From Hyphomicrobium sp. (GTDB lineage Bacteria > Pseudomonadota > Alphaproteobacteria > Rhizobiales > Hyphomicrobiaceae), in NCBI GenBank assembly GCA_013141015.1, contig JABFRT010000039.1:1-64000 (forward strand): a DNA stretch of 64,000 bases. The letters run 5' to 3'. The position numbers and the translations under genes were made by a program. Position 1 is the stretch's first letter, and each line of letters opens with the position of its first letter. Positions 17,785 through 26,224 of this stretch are shown in pieces. Under the pieces are notes generated by a model that was not told the origin of the DNA, made no database searches, and was given only the letters and a program-made list of their open reading frames with translations.

Positions 17785-18609
17785 TCAGTCTGGCGGCTTC
17801 ACCGCAGATTGAGACGGAGCGCCGGCAATGCGCGGCGGCCATATTGCAATGTCACGCGTGATGGTCGCGCCTTGCGTTTCTTTCGGGCGCTCATCGTCGC
17901 GCGCCAAATCCCCCGAGAGCGTCGCGCCAAATCGCTCCAATTCTTCCGGCCGGTTGCGCGGGCGCTCGAAAGCAATCACCCGCGTGGCCAAGCGGAATGC
18001 TTCGCTAAGATCGTGTGTGACCATAACGACCGTCAAATCACTGGCGTTCCAAATGCGGCGGATGAGAACGTGAATATCGGCGCGGATGCCAGGATCGAGC
18101 GCACCGAAGGGTTCATCCAGCAGCAGCACCTTTGGCCGGCAGATCAATGCTTGCGCCAGCGCCAGGCGTTGCTGCATGCCGCCTGAAAGTTCGGCTGGAT
18201 ATTTACCTTCATGGCCGCCGAGCCCCACGTCCGCCAGAATTTGCAAAGCATCCGCGCGGGCAGCTGCACGCCGGTTGCCAAACAGGCGGCCGAGCAGCGG
18301 CGACTGCTCCAGCTCACGGCCCAGCATGACGTTGCCAAGAACGGTCAGATGCGGAAATACCGAGTAGCGCTGAAACACGACGCCGCGGTCTTTATCCGGT
18401 TCAGGCTTCAGCGGCACGCCGTCCAGCAGGATCCGTCCACGGGTCGGCACGTCGTCACCGAGCAGCATTCGCAGGAAGGTGGTCTTGCCGCATCCCGACG
18501 GTCCAACAAGGGCCACGAAGGAGCGCGAGGCGATTTCAAGATCGAGCCGCTCCAGGACAACGGTGGCGCCGTATTCCTTCCAAACTTTTTCGAACGTAAT
18601 CGCGGTCAT
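17785..18609 (-). CDS. Guanidine-operon ABC transporter ATP-binding protein
   Basis: 274 residues from the ATG at 18609, overlapping the permease stop by 4 bases. ATPase motifs: GPSGCGKTTFLRMLLG, VVFQRYSVFPHLTV, LSGGMQQRLALAQAL, LLLDEPFGALDPGIR and MVTHDLSEA. It belongs to the nitrate/sulfonate/taurine-type group. With the adjacent permease and binding protein it forms the importer usually found in carboxylase operons, here probably for guanidine or a related amidine. The C-terminal 50 residues are specific to this subgroup. Confidence 0.9.
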   Translation of the reverse strand: MTAITFEKVWKEYGATVVLERLDLEIASRSFVALVGPSGCGKTTFLRMLLGDDVPTRGRILLDGVPLKPEPDKDRGVVFQRYSVFPHLTVLGNVMLGRELEQSPLLGRLFGNRRAAARADALQILADVGLGGHEGKYPAELSGGMQQRLALAQALICRPKVLLLDEPFGALDPGIRADIHVLIRRIWNASDLTVVMVTHDLSEAFRLATRVIAFERPRNRPEELERFGATLSGDLARDDERPKETQGATITRDIAIWPPRIAGAPSQSAVKPPD

Positions 18610-19424
18610 GCCGACCTCGCTGCCGCAAACCACGGGAAGGCTTTGCGCTGCAGAACCCGCAAGGCGAGATCCATAAGAAACGCGAGCAGCGTGATCCAGA
18701 TGACGTAGGGAATAATCACATCCATCGACAAATAGCGGCGCACGAGAAAAATCCGGTAGCCGAGGCCGGAGTCCGCGGCGATCGCTTCCGCCGCAATCAG
18801 AAACAGCCACGCAGGACCGATCTCCAGCCGGACGGCATCAATCAAGCGCGGCAGCATTTGCGGCAGCACGACGCGCAACGCGATTTGCCAAGTTGATGCA
18901 CCGAGCGTTTGCGCCTTGATGATCTGCTCACGTGGAATTTCCTGGACACGCAGGACTAAGTCCCGGATCAGCTTCAGCGACGTGCCAACAACGATCAGCA
19001 TGATCTTCGAGGCTTCGCCAAGCCCCATGATGATGAATAAAATCGGCAGCAGCGCCAATGGCGGAACCATTGAGGAGACAGCAACCACCGGCCCAAGAGT
19101 GGCGTTAGCCACCGGCAACAGGCCGATCACGATGCCGGCAACCAAGGCGATTGCCGTCGATATGGCCAGCGCCGACAACAGCCGCACGAGACTCGCGGCG
19201 GTGTCGGACCACATCAAATAGAGCCCGGTGCGCTGGTCGGGGGTTAGGGCGTACTGCCCAACCGCCTCAGCCATCGCCCCGACGCCCGGCAGCAGCTTAT
19301 CATTCGGATTTACAGCCAGGCGCGTGTGCGAGCCCCACAGATATGCGAGCATCAAGAGTACAAACGGCAGGCACGCGAGCGCAATCCGCCACGTCGTATC
19401 GGGCTTTATATTGATCGCGCGCAT
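18606..19424 (-). CDS. Guanidine-operon ABC transporter permease
   Basis: 272 residues, about six membrane segments, with the permease loop EIPREQIIKAQTLGASTWQI (EAA-like) and the terminal LRVLQRKAFPWF. It is the TauC/SsuC type. It is translationally coupled to the ATPase gene by a 4-base overlap and follows the binding-protein gene by 48 bases. Substrate inferred from the operon. Confidence 0.9.
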   Translation of the reverse strand: MRAINIKPDTTWRIALACLPFVLLMLAYLWGSHTRLAVNPNDKLLPGVGAMAEAVGQYALTPDQRTGLYLMWSDTAASLVRLLSALAISTAIALVAGIVIGLLPVANATLGPVVAVSSMVPPLALLPILFIIMGLGEASKIMLIVVGTSLKLIRDLVLRVQEIPREQIIKAQTLGASTWQIALRVVLPQMLPRLIDAVRLEIGPAWLFLIAAEAIAADSGLGYRIFLVRRYLSMDVIIPYVIWITLLAFLMDLALRVLQRKAFPWFAAARSA

Positions 19425-19472
19425 CGTTCCCCGCCGTTTGCTTTATGACCGGTTTGCTTCAGACCGGTTGCG

Positions 19473-20537
19473 TCACAGCCGGCCGTCGGCAGCCGCCTTC
19501 ATGAATGCCGCGTCGTAGCGCAGCTTTACGTTGGCCTTGTCGCCGAACACTGTCTTGTCGGGGAATTCAACACCGATGGCAGCGGCCGATTTTGCGTCCT
19601 TGCCAAGCAGCGCCTTGTCGAACAGGAATTTGGACACCCGCTCGGTCGTCGTTTTGAGATCTGCGCCGCTGGTGAAAGCGACGGCATCCGCGGGTGCAGC
19701 GAACAGCTTGGTTGTCGCCAGCTGTTCTTCAAAGCCCTTGAGATCGGTTCCCGAAGCCTTGGCCATCGCTTCCTTGGCGTCGTTGCCTTTGCCAAGCGCC
19801 GCCATGGTGTCATACCAGATCCCGGCAAGGGCCTTGGCGAAGTTCGGATTGTCTTTCACGACGTCAGTGTTGGCGACCATAAGGTCAATAATTTCGCCTG
19901 GGATCTGCGAACTATCGAATACCTTTTTGGCGTCCGGCGATTCAAGTATCGTCGAGACGATAGGCTTCCAGGTGACAACCGCCGTGACGTCCGCCGTCTT
20001 GTAGGCCGCCGCCATATCGGCGTCCGACGTGTTGACAACCTTCAGATCTTTTTCCTCAAGCTTGGCGGATTCGAGTGCGCGGGCCAGGAGGTAATGAGAA
20101 ACGGAAAACTCAACCAGATTGACGTTCTGGCCTTTGATGTCTGCAAGCTTCTCCTTGCCCTTGAGGATCACGGCATCGTTGCCATTTGAGAAGTCGCCGA
20201 CAATGACGGCCGTCGTATCAACGCCGCCGGCTGCCGGAATGGACAACGCATCCATGTTTGTCACCGTCACCGCGTCGAATGCGCCGGCGGTGTATTGGTT
20301 GATCGACTCGACGTAATCGTTGAACTGCTTGACTTCGATCTTAATGCCGTATTTGTCGGCCCACTTCTTGACGATGCCCGTGTCTGCGGCATAGCCCCAC
20401 GGCATCCAGCCGACATAGATCGACCAGGCGACTTTGAAATCTTTCTTTTCAGCGGCAACGGCTGGCGCGGCGGCCAACGTTGCAGCGACCGCGATGGCCG
20501 CTATGCCTTGTGAAATTTTGCAGATGAAACGGTTCAT
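19473..20537 (-). CDS. Guanidine-operon ABC transporter substrate-binding protein
   Basis: 354 residues with a signal peptide (cut near AVA-AE). The mature start FKVAWSIYVGWMPWGYA is typical of the binding protein next to urea/guanidine carboxylase, of the NitT/TauT fold; later blocks include VNLVEFSVSHYLLARAL and VTWKPIVSTIL. It is the first gene after the guanidine-I riboswitch, whose 3' end lies 117 bases upstream, so its expression should rise with guanidine. Confidence 0.9.
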   Translation of the reverse strand: MNRFICKISQGIAAIAVAATLAAAPAVAAEKKDFKVAWSIYVGWMPWGYAADTGIVKKWADKYGIKIEVKQFNDYVESINQYTAGAFDAVTVTNMDALSIPAAGGVDTTAVIVGDFSNGNDAVILKGKEKLADIKGQNVNLVEFSVSHYLLARALESAKLEEKDLKVVNTSDADMAAAYKTADVTAVVTWKPIVSTILESPDAKKVFDSSQIPGEIIDLMVANTDVVKDNPNFAKALAGIWYDTMAALGKGNDAKEAMAKASGTDLKGFEEQLATTKLFAAPADAVAFTSGADLKTTTERVSKFLFDKALLGKDAKSAAAIGVEFPDKTVFGDKANVKLRYDAAFMKAAADGRL

Positions 20538-20596
20538 CGATAACCCCTGTGCTGACCACTCTGCGCCGTGGCCGCAAAAACATCGGGATCATGAGG

Positions 20597-20648
20597 GGAA
20601 GGGTGCAACGCATATTGGGAGCCCTTCCGCTCAAGAGCTCGCGCTCTT
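20597..20648 (-). promoter_or_regulatory. Leader hairpins after the guanidine-I aptamer
   Basis: Between the aptamer and the first gene the minus strand has two inverted repeats: AAGAGC-GCGA-GCTCTT (20633-20648, tetraloop) and GGAAGGG...CCCTTCC (arms 20622-20628 and 20597-20603). Neither is followed by a clear T-run. They may form part of the expression platform. Confidence 0.4.
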
Positions 20649-20654
20649 TGCGGC

Positions 20655-20768
20655 GTAGGTCTCCCGGGCTTTTGTCCCGCCGTGGCTCCGTTCCGCGTGA
20701 CGCCGAACGGGAGTGCCTCTCTCGGACCAGTCACGGCAGTTTTGCAGCTGCCGCCGGAACCCTAGAGG
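20655..20768 (-). promoter_or_regulatory. Guanidine-I (ykkC) riboswitch aptamer
   Basis: On the minus strand the conserved blocks of the ykkC/guanidine-I RNA occur in order: CTAGGGTTCCG, then ACTGGTCCGAGAGA, then CACGGCGGGACAAAAGCCC and GGGAGACC. These are the ligand-binding core of the class that senses free guanidinium and switches on detoxification or degradation genes. It lies upstream of the transporter-CgdAB-carboxylase operon, which is the strongest evidence that the operon works on guanidine rather than urea. Confidence 0.95.
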
Positions 20769-21059
20769 CGTTATAATTGCTACACTGCACGCCGCGTGCC
20801 ACGTCGATGCCCCCGAAAACATGGGACTTGCGCCAAGCCCCCGTGTGGCAAATGCCTGCTTTTTGACTTCACCGCCCAGCAGCTGAGCAATATGCTTCCG
20901 CAACACAACGGCGTTGCGCCAGCCTCGGTCGCGGCACCCATTCGGGGCGCACCCGGTACAGGCCCGCCCGCGTTTTGCGATACTCCTGAAGCGTAAGTCG
21001 TTGAGGAATATGCCCGGCTGAATGGAAATCCTGGCTGGGGTGCCTCTGCAATAGAATTG

Positions 21060-21088
21060 TTGGCACCATCCTTGATGGATGGTGCCAA
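21060..21088 (-). terminator. Terminator hairpin after the cytochrome b561 gene
   Basis: A perfect 12-base inverted repeat (arms 21060-21071 and 21077-21088) with a 5-base loop, 27 bases after the stop of the minus-strand cytochrome gene. The following bases on that strand are only moderately T-rich (CAATTCTATT). Confidence 0.65.
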
Positions 21089-21114
21089 CACGGCAGCGGG
21101 CATACGAACAAATG

Positions 21115-21675
21115 TCATACCCTCTTGCGGCCCGTCAGCATGGACAGGACCAGATTTTCGCCATGTTCAATGCTGGCGACAATGACACCCAGAACATGCA
21201 GCGCAATCAGCACGAGTGTGATGTTGGCAATCGCTTCATGCACATCTTCCAAGGTCTCAGAACCCCAATAGCTATCCGTTGTCATGAGAACACCGGTAGC
21301 CGACAACCCAATCAGGGCCGCGATCAACGCCAGGATCATTAGGCCGCCAGCGGGGTTATGGCCGAGATGGCGCGGGGCTTCCAGCGAGGCGCTTTGCTTC
21401 AAGAATGCCGCCACCGCGCGCGGGCCTTTGACAAAGTCGGAAAACCGCGCGTAGCGCGGGCCGATGAAGCCCCACACGATCCGCAGTGTGACCAACGCCC
21501 CGATGGTGTATCCGGCCGCCAAATGCAGCCATTCAACCTCGTCGCCGCTCAGAAAGGCGACGGCAAAAAGCCCAACGAGACTCCAATGGAACACGCGGAC
21601 AAATGGGTCCCATACTCTTACAACTGCCGGCGGCGCAAGGCCGCCGGCACTATCAGACTGTTCAATGTGTGCCAT
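21115..21675 (-). CDS. Cytochrome b561-family membrane protein
   Basis: 186 residues from the ATG at 21675, 5 bases after the upstream PepSY stop. Four membrane segments with histidines placed to hold b haems: VRVFHWSLVGLF, EWLHLAAGYTIG and DVHEAIANITLVLIALHVLG. The VRVWDPFVRVFHW opening is typical of the Ni/Fe-hydrogenase b-type and related cytochrome b subunits. These pass electrons between periplasmic partners and quinone. Co-transcription with PepSY genes is common, but the electron donor is unknown. Confidence 0.88.
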   Translation of the reverse strand: MAHIEQSDSAGGLAPPAVVRVWDPFVRVFHWSLVGLFAVAFLSGDEVEWLHLAAGYTIGALVTLRIVWGFIGPRYARFSDFVKGPRAVAAFLKQSASLEAPRHLGHNPAGGLMILALIAALIGLSATGVLMTTDSYWGSETLEDVHEAIANITLVLIALHVLGVIVASIEHGENLVLSMLTGRKRV

Positions 21676-21680
21676 GAAGC

Positions 21681-21980
21681 TTAGCCCTTCTTGGATGGCG
21701 CCTTCCATTCAGTGCCGACAGGGTTGCCGGTCGCCGGATCGATGAAAAATTCGATGCGCTTGCCATCCGTATCCCGCGCATAAATTTCGGCGCATGTTTC
21801 CTTCATCTTCGCCTTCACGACTTCATAGCCGTGTTCCTTGACATTCTTCTCGATCGCCTCGAGCGTCATCCACTTGGTCTTAGGTTCTGTGGTGCAGGCT
21901 TTGCCGAAGCTCTCGGCAGATGCACTGGCGCTCAAGCCGGCAAGCAGTGCCGTGGTGACAATCATTGTCTTCGTGTTCAT
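21681..21980 (-). CDS. Secreted PepSY-domain protein
   Basis: 99 residues: signal peptide to about residue 22 (ASA-ES), then one PepSY domain (MTLEAIEKNVKEHGYEVVKA, then CAEIYARDTDGKRIEFFIDP). Two cysteines (CTTE, TCAEI) match positions in its neighbour, suggesting a disulfide. PepSY domains are small periplasmic modules linked to protease inhibition or metal and redox functions. It lies just upstream of the cytochrome gene. Confidence 0.8.
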   Translation of the reverse strand: MNTKTMIVTTALLAGLSASASAESFGKACTTEPKTKWMTLEAIEKNVKEHGYEVVKAKMKETCAEIYARDTDGKRIEFFIDPATGNPVGTEWKAPSKKG

Positions 21981-22111
21981 GGCGATGGTCCTTTTTGGTG
22001 GGTCGGTTCAGTGGGTGCCGCGATCAGCGGTATGGGAATGAGTATTGCTTGAGAGGGATGATCAGACCCTGACGGGTGGCGTCAGCGTCCCGTCATCGAA
22101 CAGAGCTGCCG

Positions 22112-22393
22112 TCATCTCTCCGTCTTGACGACAGCAGCCGTCACCGGATCGAGTTTCAATTCGGCCTTTTTTCCGTCCTTGTCTTCGACGCCGGCCTCCG
22201 CACAGCCATCTTCGAATTCGATCTTCTTTACCTTGTAACCCTGGTCGACAAGCTTCGACGTCAGCTGGTCAATGGTCTGCCATTGCTCTTTCGGAGCCTT
22301 GGTGCAGGCTTCGTCATCGCTGGCATTCGCGGCTTGACTGGAACCAATGATGGTCAAAGCGCAGAACGCTAAGGATAAGGGGGCGAAACGCAT
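22112..22393 (-). CDS. Secreted PepSY-domain protein
   Basis: 93 residues with a signal peptide (cut near ANA-SD) and a PepSY domain: QTIDQLTSKLVDQGYKVKKI, then CAEAGVEDKDGKKAELKLDP. It is a paralogue of the protein downstream, with the same cysteine pair (ACTKAP, GCAEA). It is transcribed away from the third PepSY gene, sharing a 159-base intergenic region with it. Confidence 0.78.
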   Translation of the reverse strand: MRFAPLSLAFCALTIIGSSQAANASDDEACTKAPKEQWQTIDQLTSKLVDQGYKVKKIEFEDGCAEAGVEDKDGKKAELKLDPVTAAVVKTER

Positions 22394-22552
22394 GGTTTTC
22401 TCCTGCTGTTAGAACATTCCGCCAGAGCATCCGGCGGCATGCGCAAGGTTATGCAGCAGGGCGGCTGACCGCCGCGTGATGTGCGGCGTCAGCATTTGGT
22501 CATCTACAAAAACCTAGTATAAGGGACGTTGTTTTCTGAGAGATCGTTCAAG

Positions 22553-22903
22553 ATGTTGCAGGGTTTCAATCGTCGCTCATTCGTGCTGGCCCTGATCGCT
22601 GCAATCTCCATTGCCTTGCCGGCGCGGGCTGACGAAGGCGATGATCACGACGGCGGACGCGAGCGCGAGCACCACCGGCAAGACCTGATGCGCGACGCCG
22701 TTGAGCGTGGTGATATCAAGCCGCTGACCGATGTGTTGCGCATCGTGCAGCCCAATTTGCCGGGAGAAATCATCGGCGTTGAAGCTGAATTCAAAGCCGG
22801 CGGATGGATCTACGAGTTTCGCGTTCTGGATGCTCAGGGCCGCCTGTATGAAGCCCATGTGGATGCAGCAACAGCAGCCATCACGAAAATAGAGGAAAAG
22901 TGA
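22553..22903 (+). CDS. Secreted PepSY-domain protein upstream of a two-component system
   Basis: 116 residues from the ATG at 22553; a TTG at 22529 is less likely. Signal peptide to about residue 26 (ARA-DE), an acidic/histidine-rich linker (DEGDDHDGGREREHH), then PepSY: IKPLTDVLRIVQPNLPGEII, then YEFRVLDAQGRLYEAHVDAA. Its stop overlaps the response-regulator start, so it is translationally coupled and may act on the sensor kinase input or be its product. Confidence 0.82.
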   Translation: MLQGFNRRSFVLALIAAISIALPARADEGDDHDGGREREHHRQDLMRDAVERGDIKPLTDVLRIVQPNLPGEIIGVEAEFKAGGWIYEFRVLDAQGRLYEAHVDAATAAITKIEEK

Positions 22904-23568
22904 TGCGCATTCTCGTGGTCGAGGATGATCCGCGGATTTCAGCGGATGTGTGCCGTGCACTCAAAGCCGCTGGCTATCTGCCAGACGCGGCGTTCGATGG
23001 CGAGGATGCATGGTATCGCGGCGACACGGAAGACTACGATCTGGTGGTACTCGATCTCGGCTTGCCGCTCATGGACGGACTAAGCGTACTCAAAAAATGG
23101 CGCGAAGCTAAGCGTAAAATTCCTGTCATCGCTTTGACGGCACGCGGCAGTTGGATGGAACGCGTCGAAGGCATCGACGCTGGCGCCGATGACTACCTGC
23201 CAAAGCCGTTTCGTATGGAGGAACTGATCGCCCGCGTGCGGGCTCTCGTCCGCCGTTCAAGCGGCCATTCGTCTTCGCAGATCTCGGCTGGGTCTCTTAC
23301 ACTCGACGAACGCCAGATGCGGGTCAGCGTGGACGGCGTGCCGGTTGATCTGGCACCGCTTGAGTACCGCGCGGTCGCCTACCTGATGCACAACCTCGGC
23401 CGTGTCGTGACCCAGGGCGAATTGAGCGAGCACATTCATGGATCGGCAGACGCTTACGATTCCAATGCCATCGAAGCACTGATCGCCCGCATCCGGCGCA
23501 AAGCCGGAGGAGATGTCATCAAAACGCGGCGCGGCTTCGGCTACATCGTCGAGGAGGAAACGGCGTGA
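22903..23568 (+). CDS. OmpR/PhoP-family response regulator
   Basis: 221 residues. Receiver domain with acidic pocket VVEDDPR, phospho-acceptor aspartate in LVVLDLGLPLMDG, the ALTARG threonine and the KPF lysine; C-terminal winged helix with RARVRALVRRSS linker and AIEALIARIRRKAGGDVIKT recognition helix. Start at 22903 overlaps the PepSY stop; its own stop overlaps the kinase GTG start. Close to the PhoP/QseB type. Confidence 0.93.
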   Translation: MRILVVEDDPRISADVCRALKAAGYLPDAAFDGEDAWYRGDTEDYDLVVLDLGLPLMDGLSVLKKWREAKRKIPVIALTARGSWMERVEGIDAGADDYLPKPFRMEELIARVRALVRRSSGHSSSQISAGSLTLDERQMRVSVDGVPVDLAPLEYRAVAYLMHNLGRVVTQGELSEHIHGSADAYDSNAIEALIARIRRKAGGDVIKTRRGFGYIVEEETA

Positions 23569-24899
23569 AGTCTGGCTCCCTTCGGCTGAGACTTGTTGCC
23601 GGCGGGGCCGTGGCGATAATCGCGGCCCTTGTCGTTGCGGGCGCAGGCCTAACGTATCTGTTTGAGCGTCACGTTTTGCGATCCTTGGCTGGTGATCTCG
23701 AAATTCATCTGCGCCAGGCGCTGGCATCGATCAATCTCAACGCTGCAGGCCAACCGCAATTGTTGCGCGAGCCGGCCGACCCTCGCTTTGCCGAGCCGCT
23801 GTCGGGGCTGTATTGGCAGTTGAACTCAGACACGAGCGTCGTGACGCGGTCGCGATCATTGTGGGATGCGGCACTCAAATTGCCAACCGATCAGCTGGCA
23901 ATTGGAGAGGTCCACCAGCATCGCGTCTCTGGCCCAGGCGGCAGTGATTTGTTAGCGGTCGAACGGACGATTTTTCTCAAAGCAAACGACACGCGCATGC
24001 CGGTCCGGGTTGTGATTGCAGCTGACCTTGGAAAAGTTGCGCAGGCACGGCGATCCTTTGTTGCCGACCTCGTTCCATCTCTGGCGCTGCTCGCGTGCGT
24101 GCTCGCGGCGGCAGCCTGGGTGCAAATCGGTCTTGGCTTGCGGCCGCTCAAACGGGTCCGCGACGGCATATCCGCCATTCGCACCGGCCGGTCTGAAAAA
24201 CTGGATGCCACCGTGCCGAGCGAAGTCTCACCCCTCGTTGATGAAATCAACAGTCTTCTCACGGCACAGGAGAATGATTTGCAGCGCGCGCGCGGCCGCG
24301 CCGCAGACTTGGCACATGGCTTAAAAACGCCGTTGTCGGCGCTTGCATCCGATGTCCGGTCCTTGCGTGAACGCGGGGATGGCGAGACCGCCGCACGGAT
24401 AGAGGAGGTTGGTGAAGCCATGCGGCGGCACGTCGAACGCGAACTCGCCCGCGCCCGCATCCGCGGTATGCGCGGATTTGGAACCGCCCCGCATACGCCG
24501 CTGCGGCCGCTTGTCGAAGCTCTGGTGTCCATTCAGAGCAGAGGCCTGATTGAGCAGAGGCTGACATTTCAAATCGATGTGGACCCGAGCCGACAGATAG
24601 CTATGGATAAGGCCGACGCTGCGGAAGTGATCGGAAATCTGCTTGAGAACGCCAGCCGGTATGCGCGAACCACCGTCAAAATTGGCTGCCAAGCCGATGG
24701 CCGGGTGGTGATTGAAGACGATGGGCCGGGTGTGCCGGAGGCGATGAGATCATGGGTTCGCGAACGCGGCGGAAGACTTGACCAGCGTCCCGATGGGGCG
24801 GGCCTCGGTTTGGCAATCGTGCAAGACGTGCTTGCAGCATATGACCGGCAATTGCTTCTTGAGACGTCACCACTTGGAGGACTGCGGGCGATTTTCTAG
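23565..24899 (+). CDS. PhoQ-like sensor histidine kinase
   Basis: 444 residues starting at GTG 23565, overlapping the regulator stop. Two membrane segments (about 13-32 and 168-188) flank a periplasmic sensor domain. The H-box is AADLAHGLKTPLSAL; the N-box EVIGNLLENASRYA, the G1 box EDDGPGVPEA and the G2 box GAGLGLAIVQDVLAAY follow. It would phosphorylate the preceding regulator. The PepSY gene at the head of the operon suggests an envelope signal. Confidence 0.92.
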   Translation: MKSGSLRLRLVAGGAVAIIAALVVAGAGLTYLFERHVLRSLAGDLEIHLRQALASINLNAAGQPQLLREPADPRFAEPLSGLYWQLNSDTSVVTRSRSLWDAALKLPTDQLAIGEVHQHRVSGPGGSDLLAVERTIFLKANDTRMPVRVVIAADLGKVAQARRSFVADLVPSLALLACVLAAAAWVQIGLGLRPLKRVRDGISAIRTGRSEKLDATVPSEVSPLVDEINSLLTAQENDLQRARGRAADLAHGLKTPLSALASDVRSLRERGDGETAARIEEVGEAMRRHVERELARARIRGMRGFGTAPHTPLRPLVEALVSIQSRGLIEQRLTFQIDVDPSRQIAMDKADAAEVIGNLLENASRYARTTVKIGCQADGRVVIEDDGPGVPEAMRSWVRERGGRLDQRPDGAGLGLAIVQDVLAAYDRQLLLETSPLGGLRAIF

Positions 24900-24980
24900 C
24901 CCGGGGCACGATCACGCGGCCGCAAAATATGGGCAGCGCCGCCGTTCATTTCCGAGTGACCGTGGTTGATACCCACTCAG

Positions 24981-26030
24981 CTACTGTGCAGGTGTCGGCA
25001 CGACGCTGCTGCCCGGACGGTAGCCCGCGCCGCCGACGATCTGATGGGCAGCGATGGTCGTGTCGAGGTGGCCGTAACGCGGCTCGGTTCCAGACCACCA
25101 GTTCATAATGTGGCGTGCGAAGTCGCTGACGATATCGCAGTTGCACCACGACGGTGTCTTGCCCCCGGTAAGTGCCGTCGAAAGCGAGGCGTAGGTGAAT
25201 TTGTATTCAACGAAATACGAGCCGCGCGCGCCCTGCAGTTCTATGCCCGCAACCACCTGCATGGCCGGGCCTGCAGCCTGGTACTCGTTGGTTTTAGGCT
25301 CTTCGCCTTCGCCCTTCGGCCACACTTCGACATGAGGCAGCGCGACGCCTGCACCTAAGCCGACATATGGCCGCCACCGCGTGGCAATCCCGCCAAAGCG
25401 TAATAACGCCGTCGGCAGCAACAGGTTGTGGCCGTGTGAAAACTCCAATCGCTCCAAAACGTCGGTGAGCTTGATTGGCGAGGTTACTGGCTGGCCTTTC
25501 AGCAGGCCTTCGGCTTCGACCACATCAGGTATCGCGCGTTCGCCGGTGACTTTACGTCCGTGCGCGCCTTTGCCGGTGCGCGCAATCGCCTTGTCGTGCA
25601 GAAAATCGATCATGCCGCCGAACGGCCCGCTCCAGCGCACGCCGCGCACGCCTGCGTAAAGCGGAAAGTTAAATGGCTCACCGTCCCAGCGCAGTTTTTT
25701 CAGTGTCACGTCGGTTCCGTCCGGACGCGTCATGTGGATGTCGCTGCGATGATGCCAGGGGATGCCGACGTATCCGCCAAACAGCGCGTCGCCGCGTGTG
25801 TCCGTTCCGCTACCACCCGGTACGGCGACAACGCCGCCACTACCGCTTTCGGAGCGGGCCGCATCATTGGGCGCGGCAAACAGCATCCCGTCGGACAACG
25901 TTTGCCCGCTCAGCAGAAGCATTGCCGAAAGAGCCGCGAGACGGTGCCATCCGTCCGGCGTTGGCCACGTGAGGGACCGGGCCCCCTGAAACGAGCGCGC
26001 TATAGATTGGCCGATCACGTGCGCACTCAT
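24981..26030 (-). CDS. Outer-membrane beta-barrel protein, function unknown
   Basis: 349 residues. A membrane-targeting hydrophobic stretch (LAALSAMLLLSGQTL) is preceded by about 30 residues, so the true start may be an internal codon. The body shows alternating aromatic/hydrophobic strands typical of small barrels: LFGGYVGIPWHHRSDI, FPLYAGVRGVRW, WRPYVGLGAGVALPHVEV, MQVVAGIELQGARGSYFVEY and HQIVGGAGYRP. This fits the OmpA/opacity-like barrel class. No enzymatic motif seen. Confidence 0.6.
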   Translation of the reverse strand: MSAHVIGQSIARSFQGARSLTWPTPDGWHRLAALSAMLLLSGQTLSDGMLFAAPNDAARSESGSGGVVAVPGGSGTDTRGDALFGGYVGIPWHHRSDIHMTRPDGTDVTLKKLRWDGEPFNFPLYAGVRGVRWSGPFGGMIDFLHDKAIARTGKGAHGRKVTGERAIPDVVEAEGLLKGQPVTSPIKLTDVLERLEFSHGHNLLLPTALLRFGGIATRWRPYVGLGAGVALPHVEVWPKGEGEEPKTNEYQAAGPAMQVVAGIELQGARGSYFVEYKFTYASLSTALTGGKTPSWCNCDIVSDFARHIMNWWSGTEPRYGHLDTTIAAHQIVGGAGYRPGSSVVPTPAQ

Positions 26031-26224
26031 CCCATACCTCCTGCCATTGCGCGGATGCAGCGGGGCGCCTGAAATCGTTTAGCCCGCTACGCTTATCGCC
26101 TTGTTGCCATGACCTAAGCCGGTTTTGACGAAAAATTTTGATCTAGGTTGGGTTTGGTCGCGCCAAATGCCGCAGCGGCGGATGCCCAGCCACCCATGGC
26201 GCGTTCGTGACGTGCATACGCCCC

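Noticed and set aside
20780-21050. Possible decayed gene between the riboswitch and the cytochrome terminator
   Set aside because: Short frames in all phases on the minus strand (for example with LQEYRKTRAGLYRVRP) gave no family I could name, so no pseudogene is claimed.
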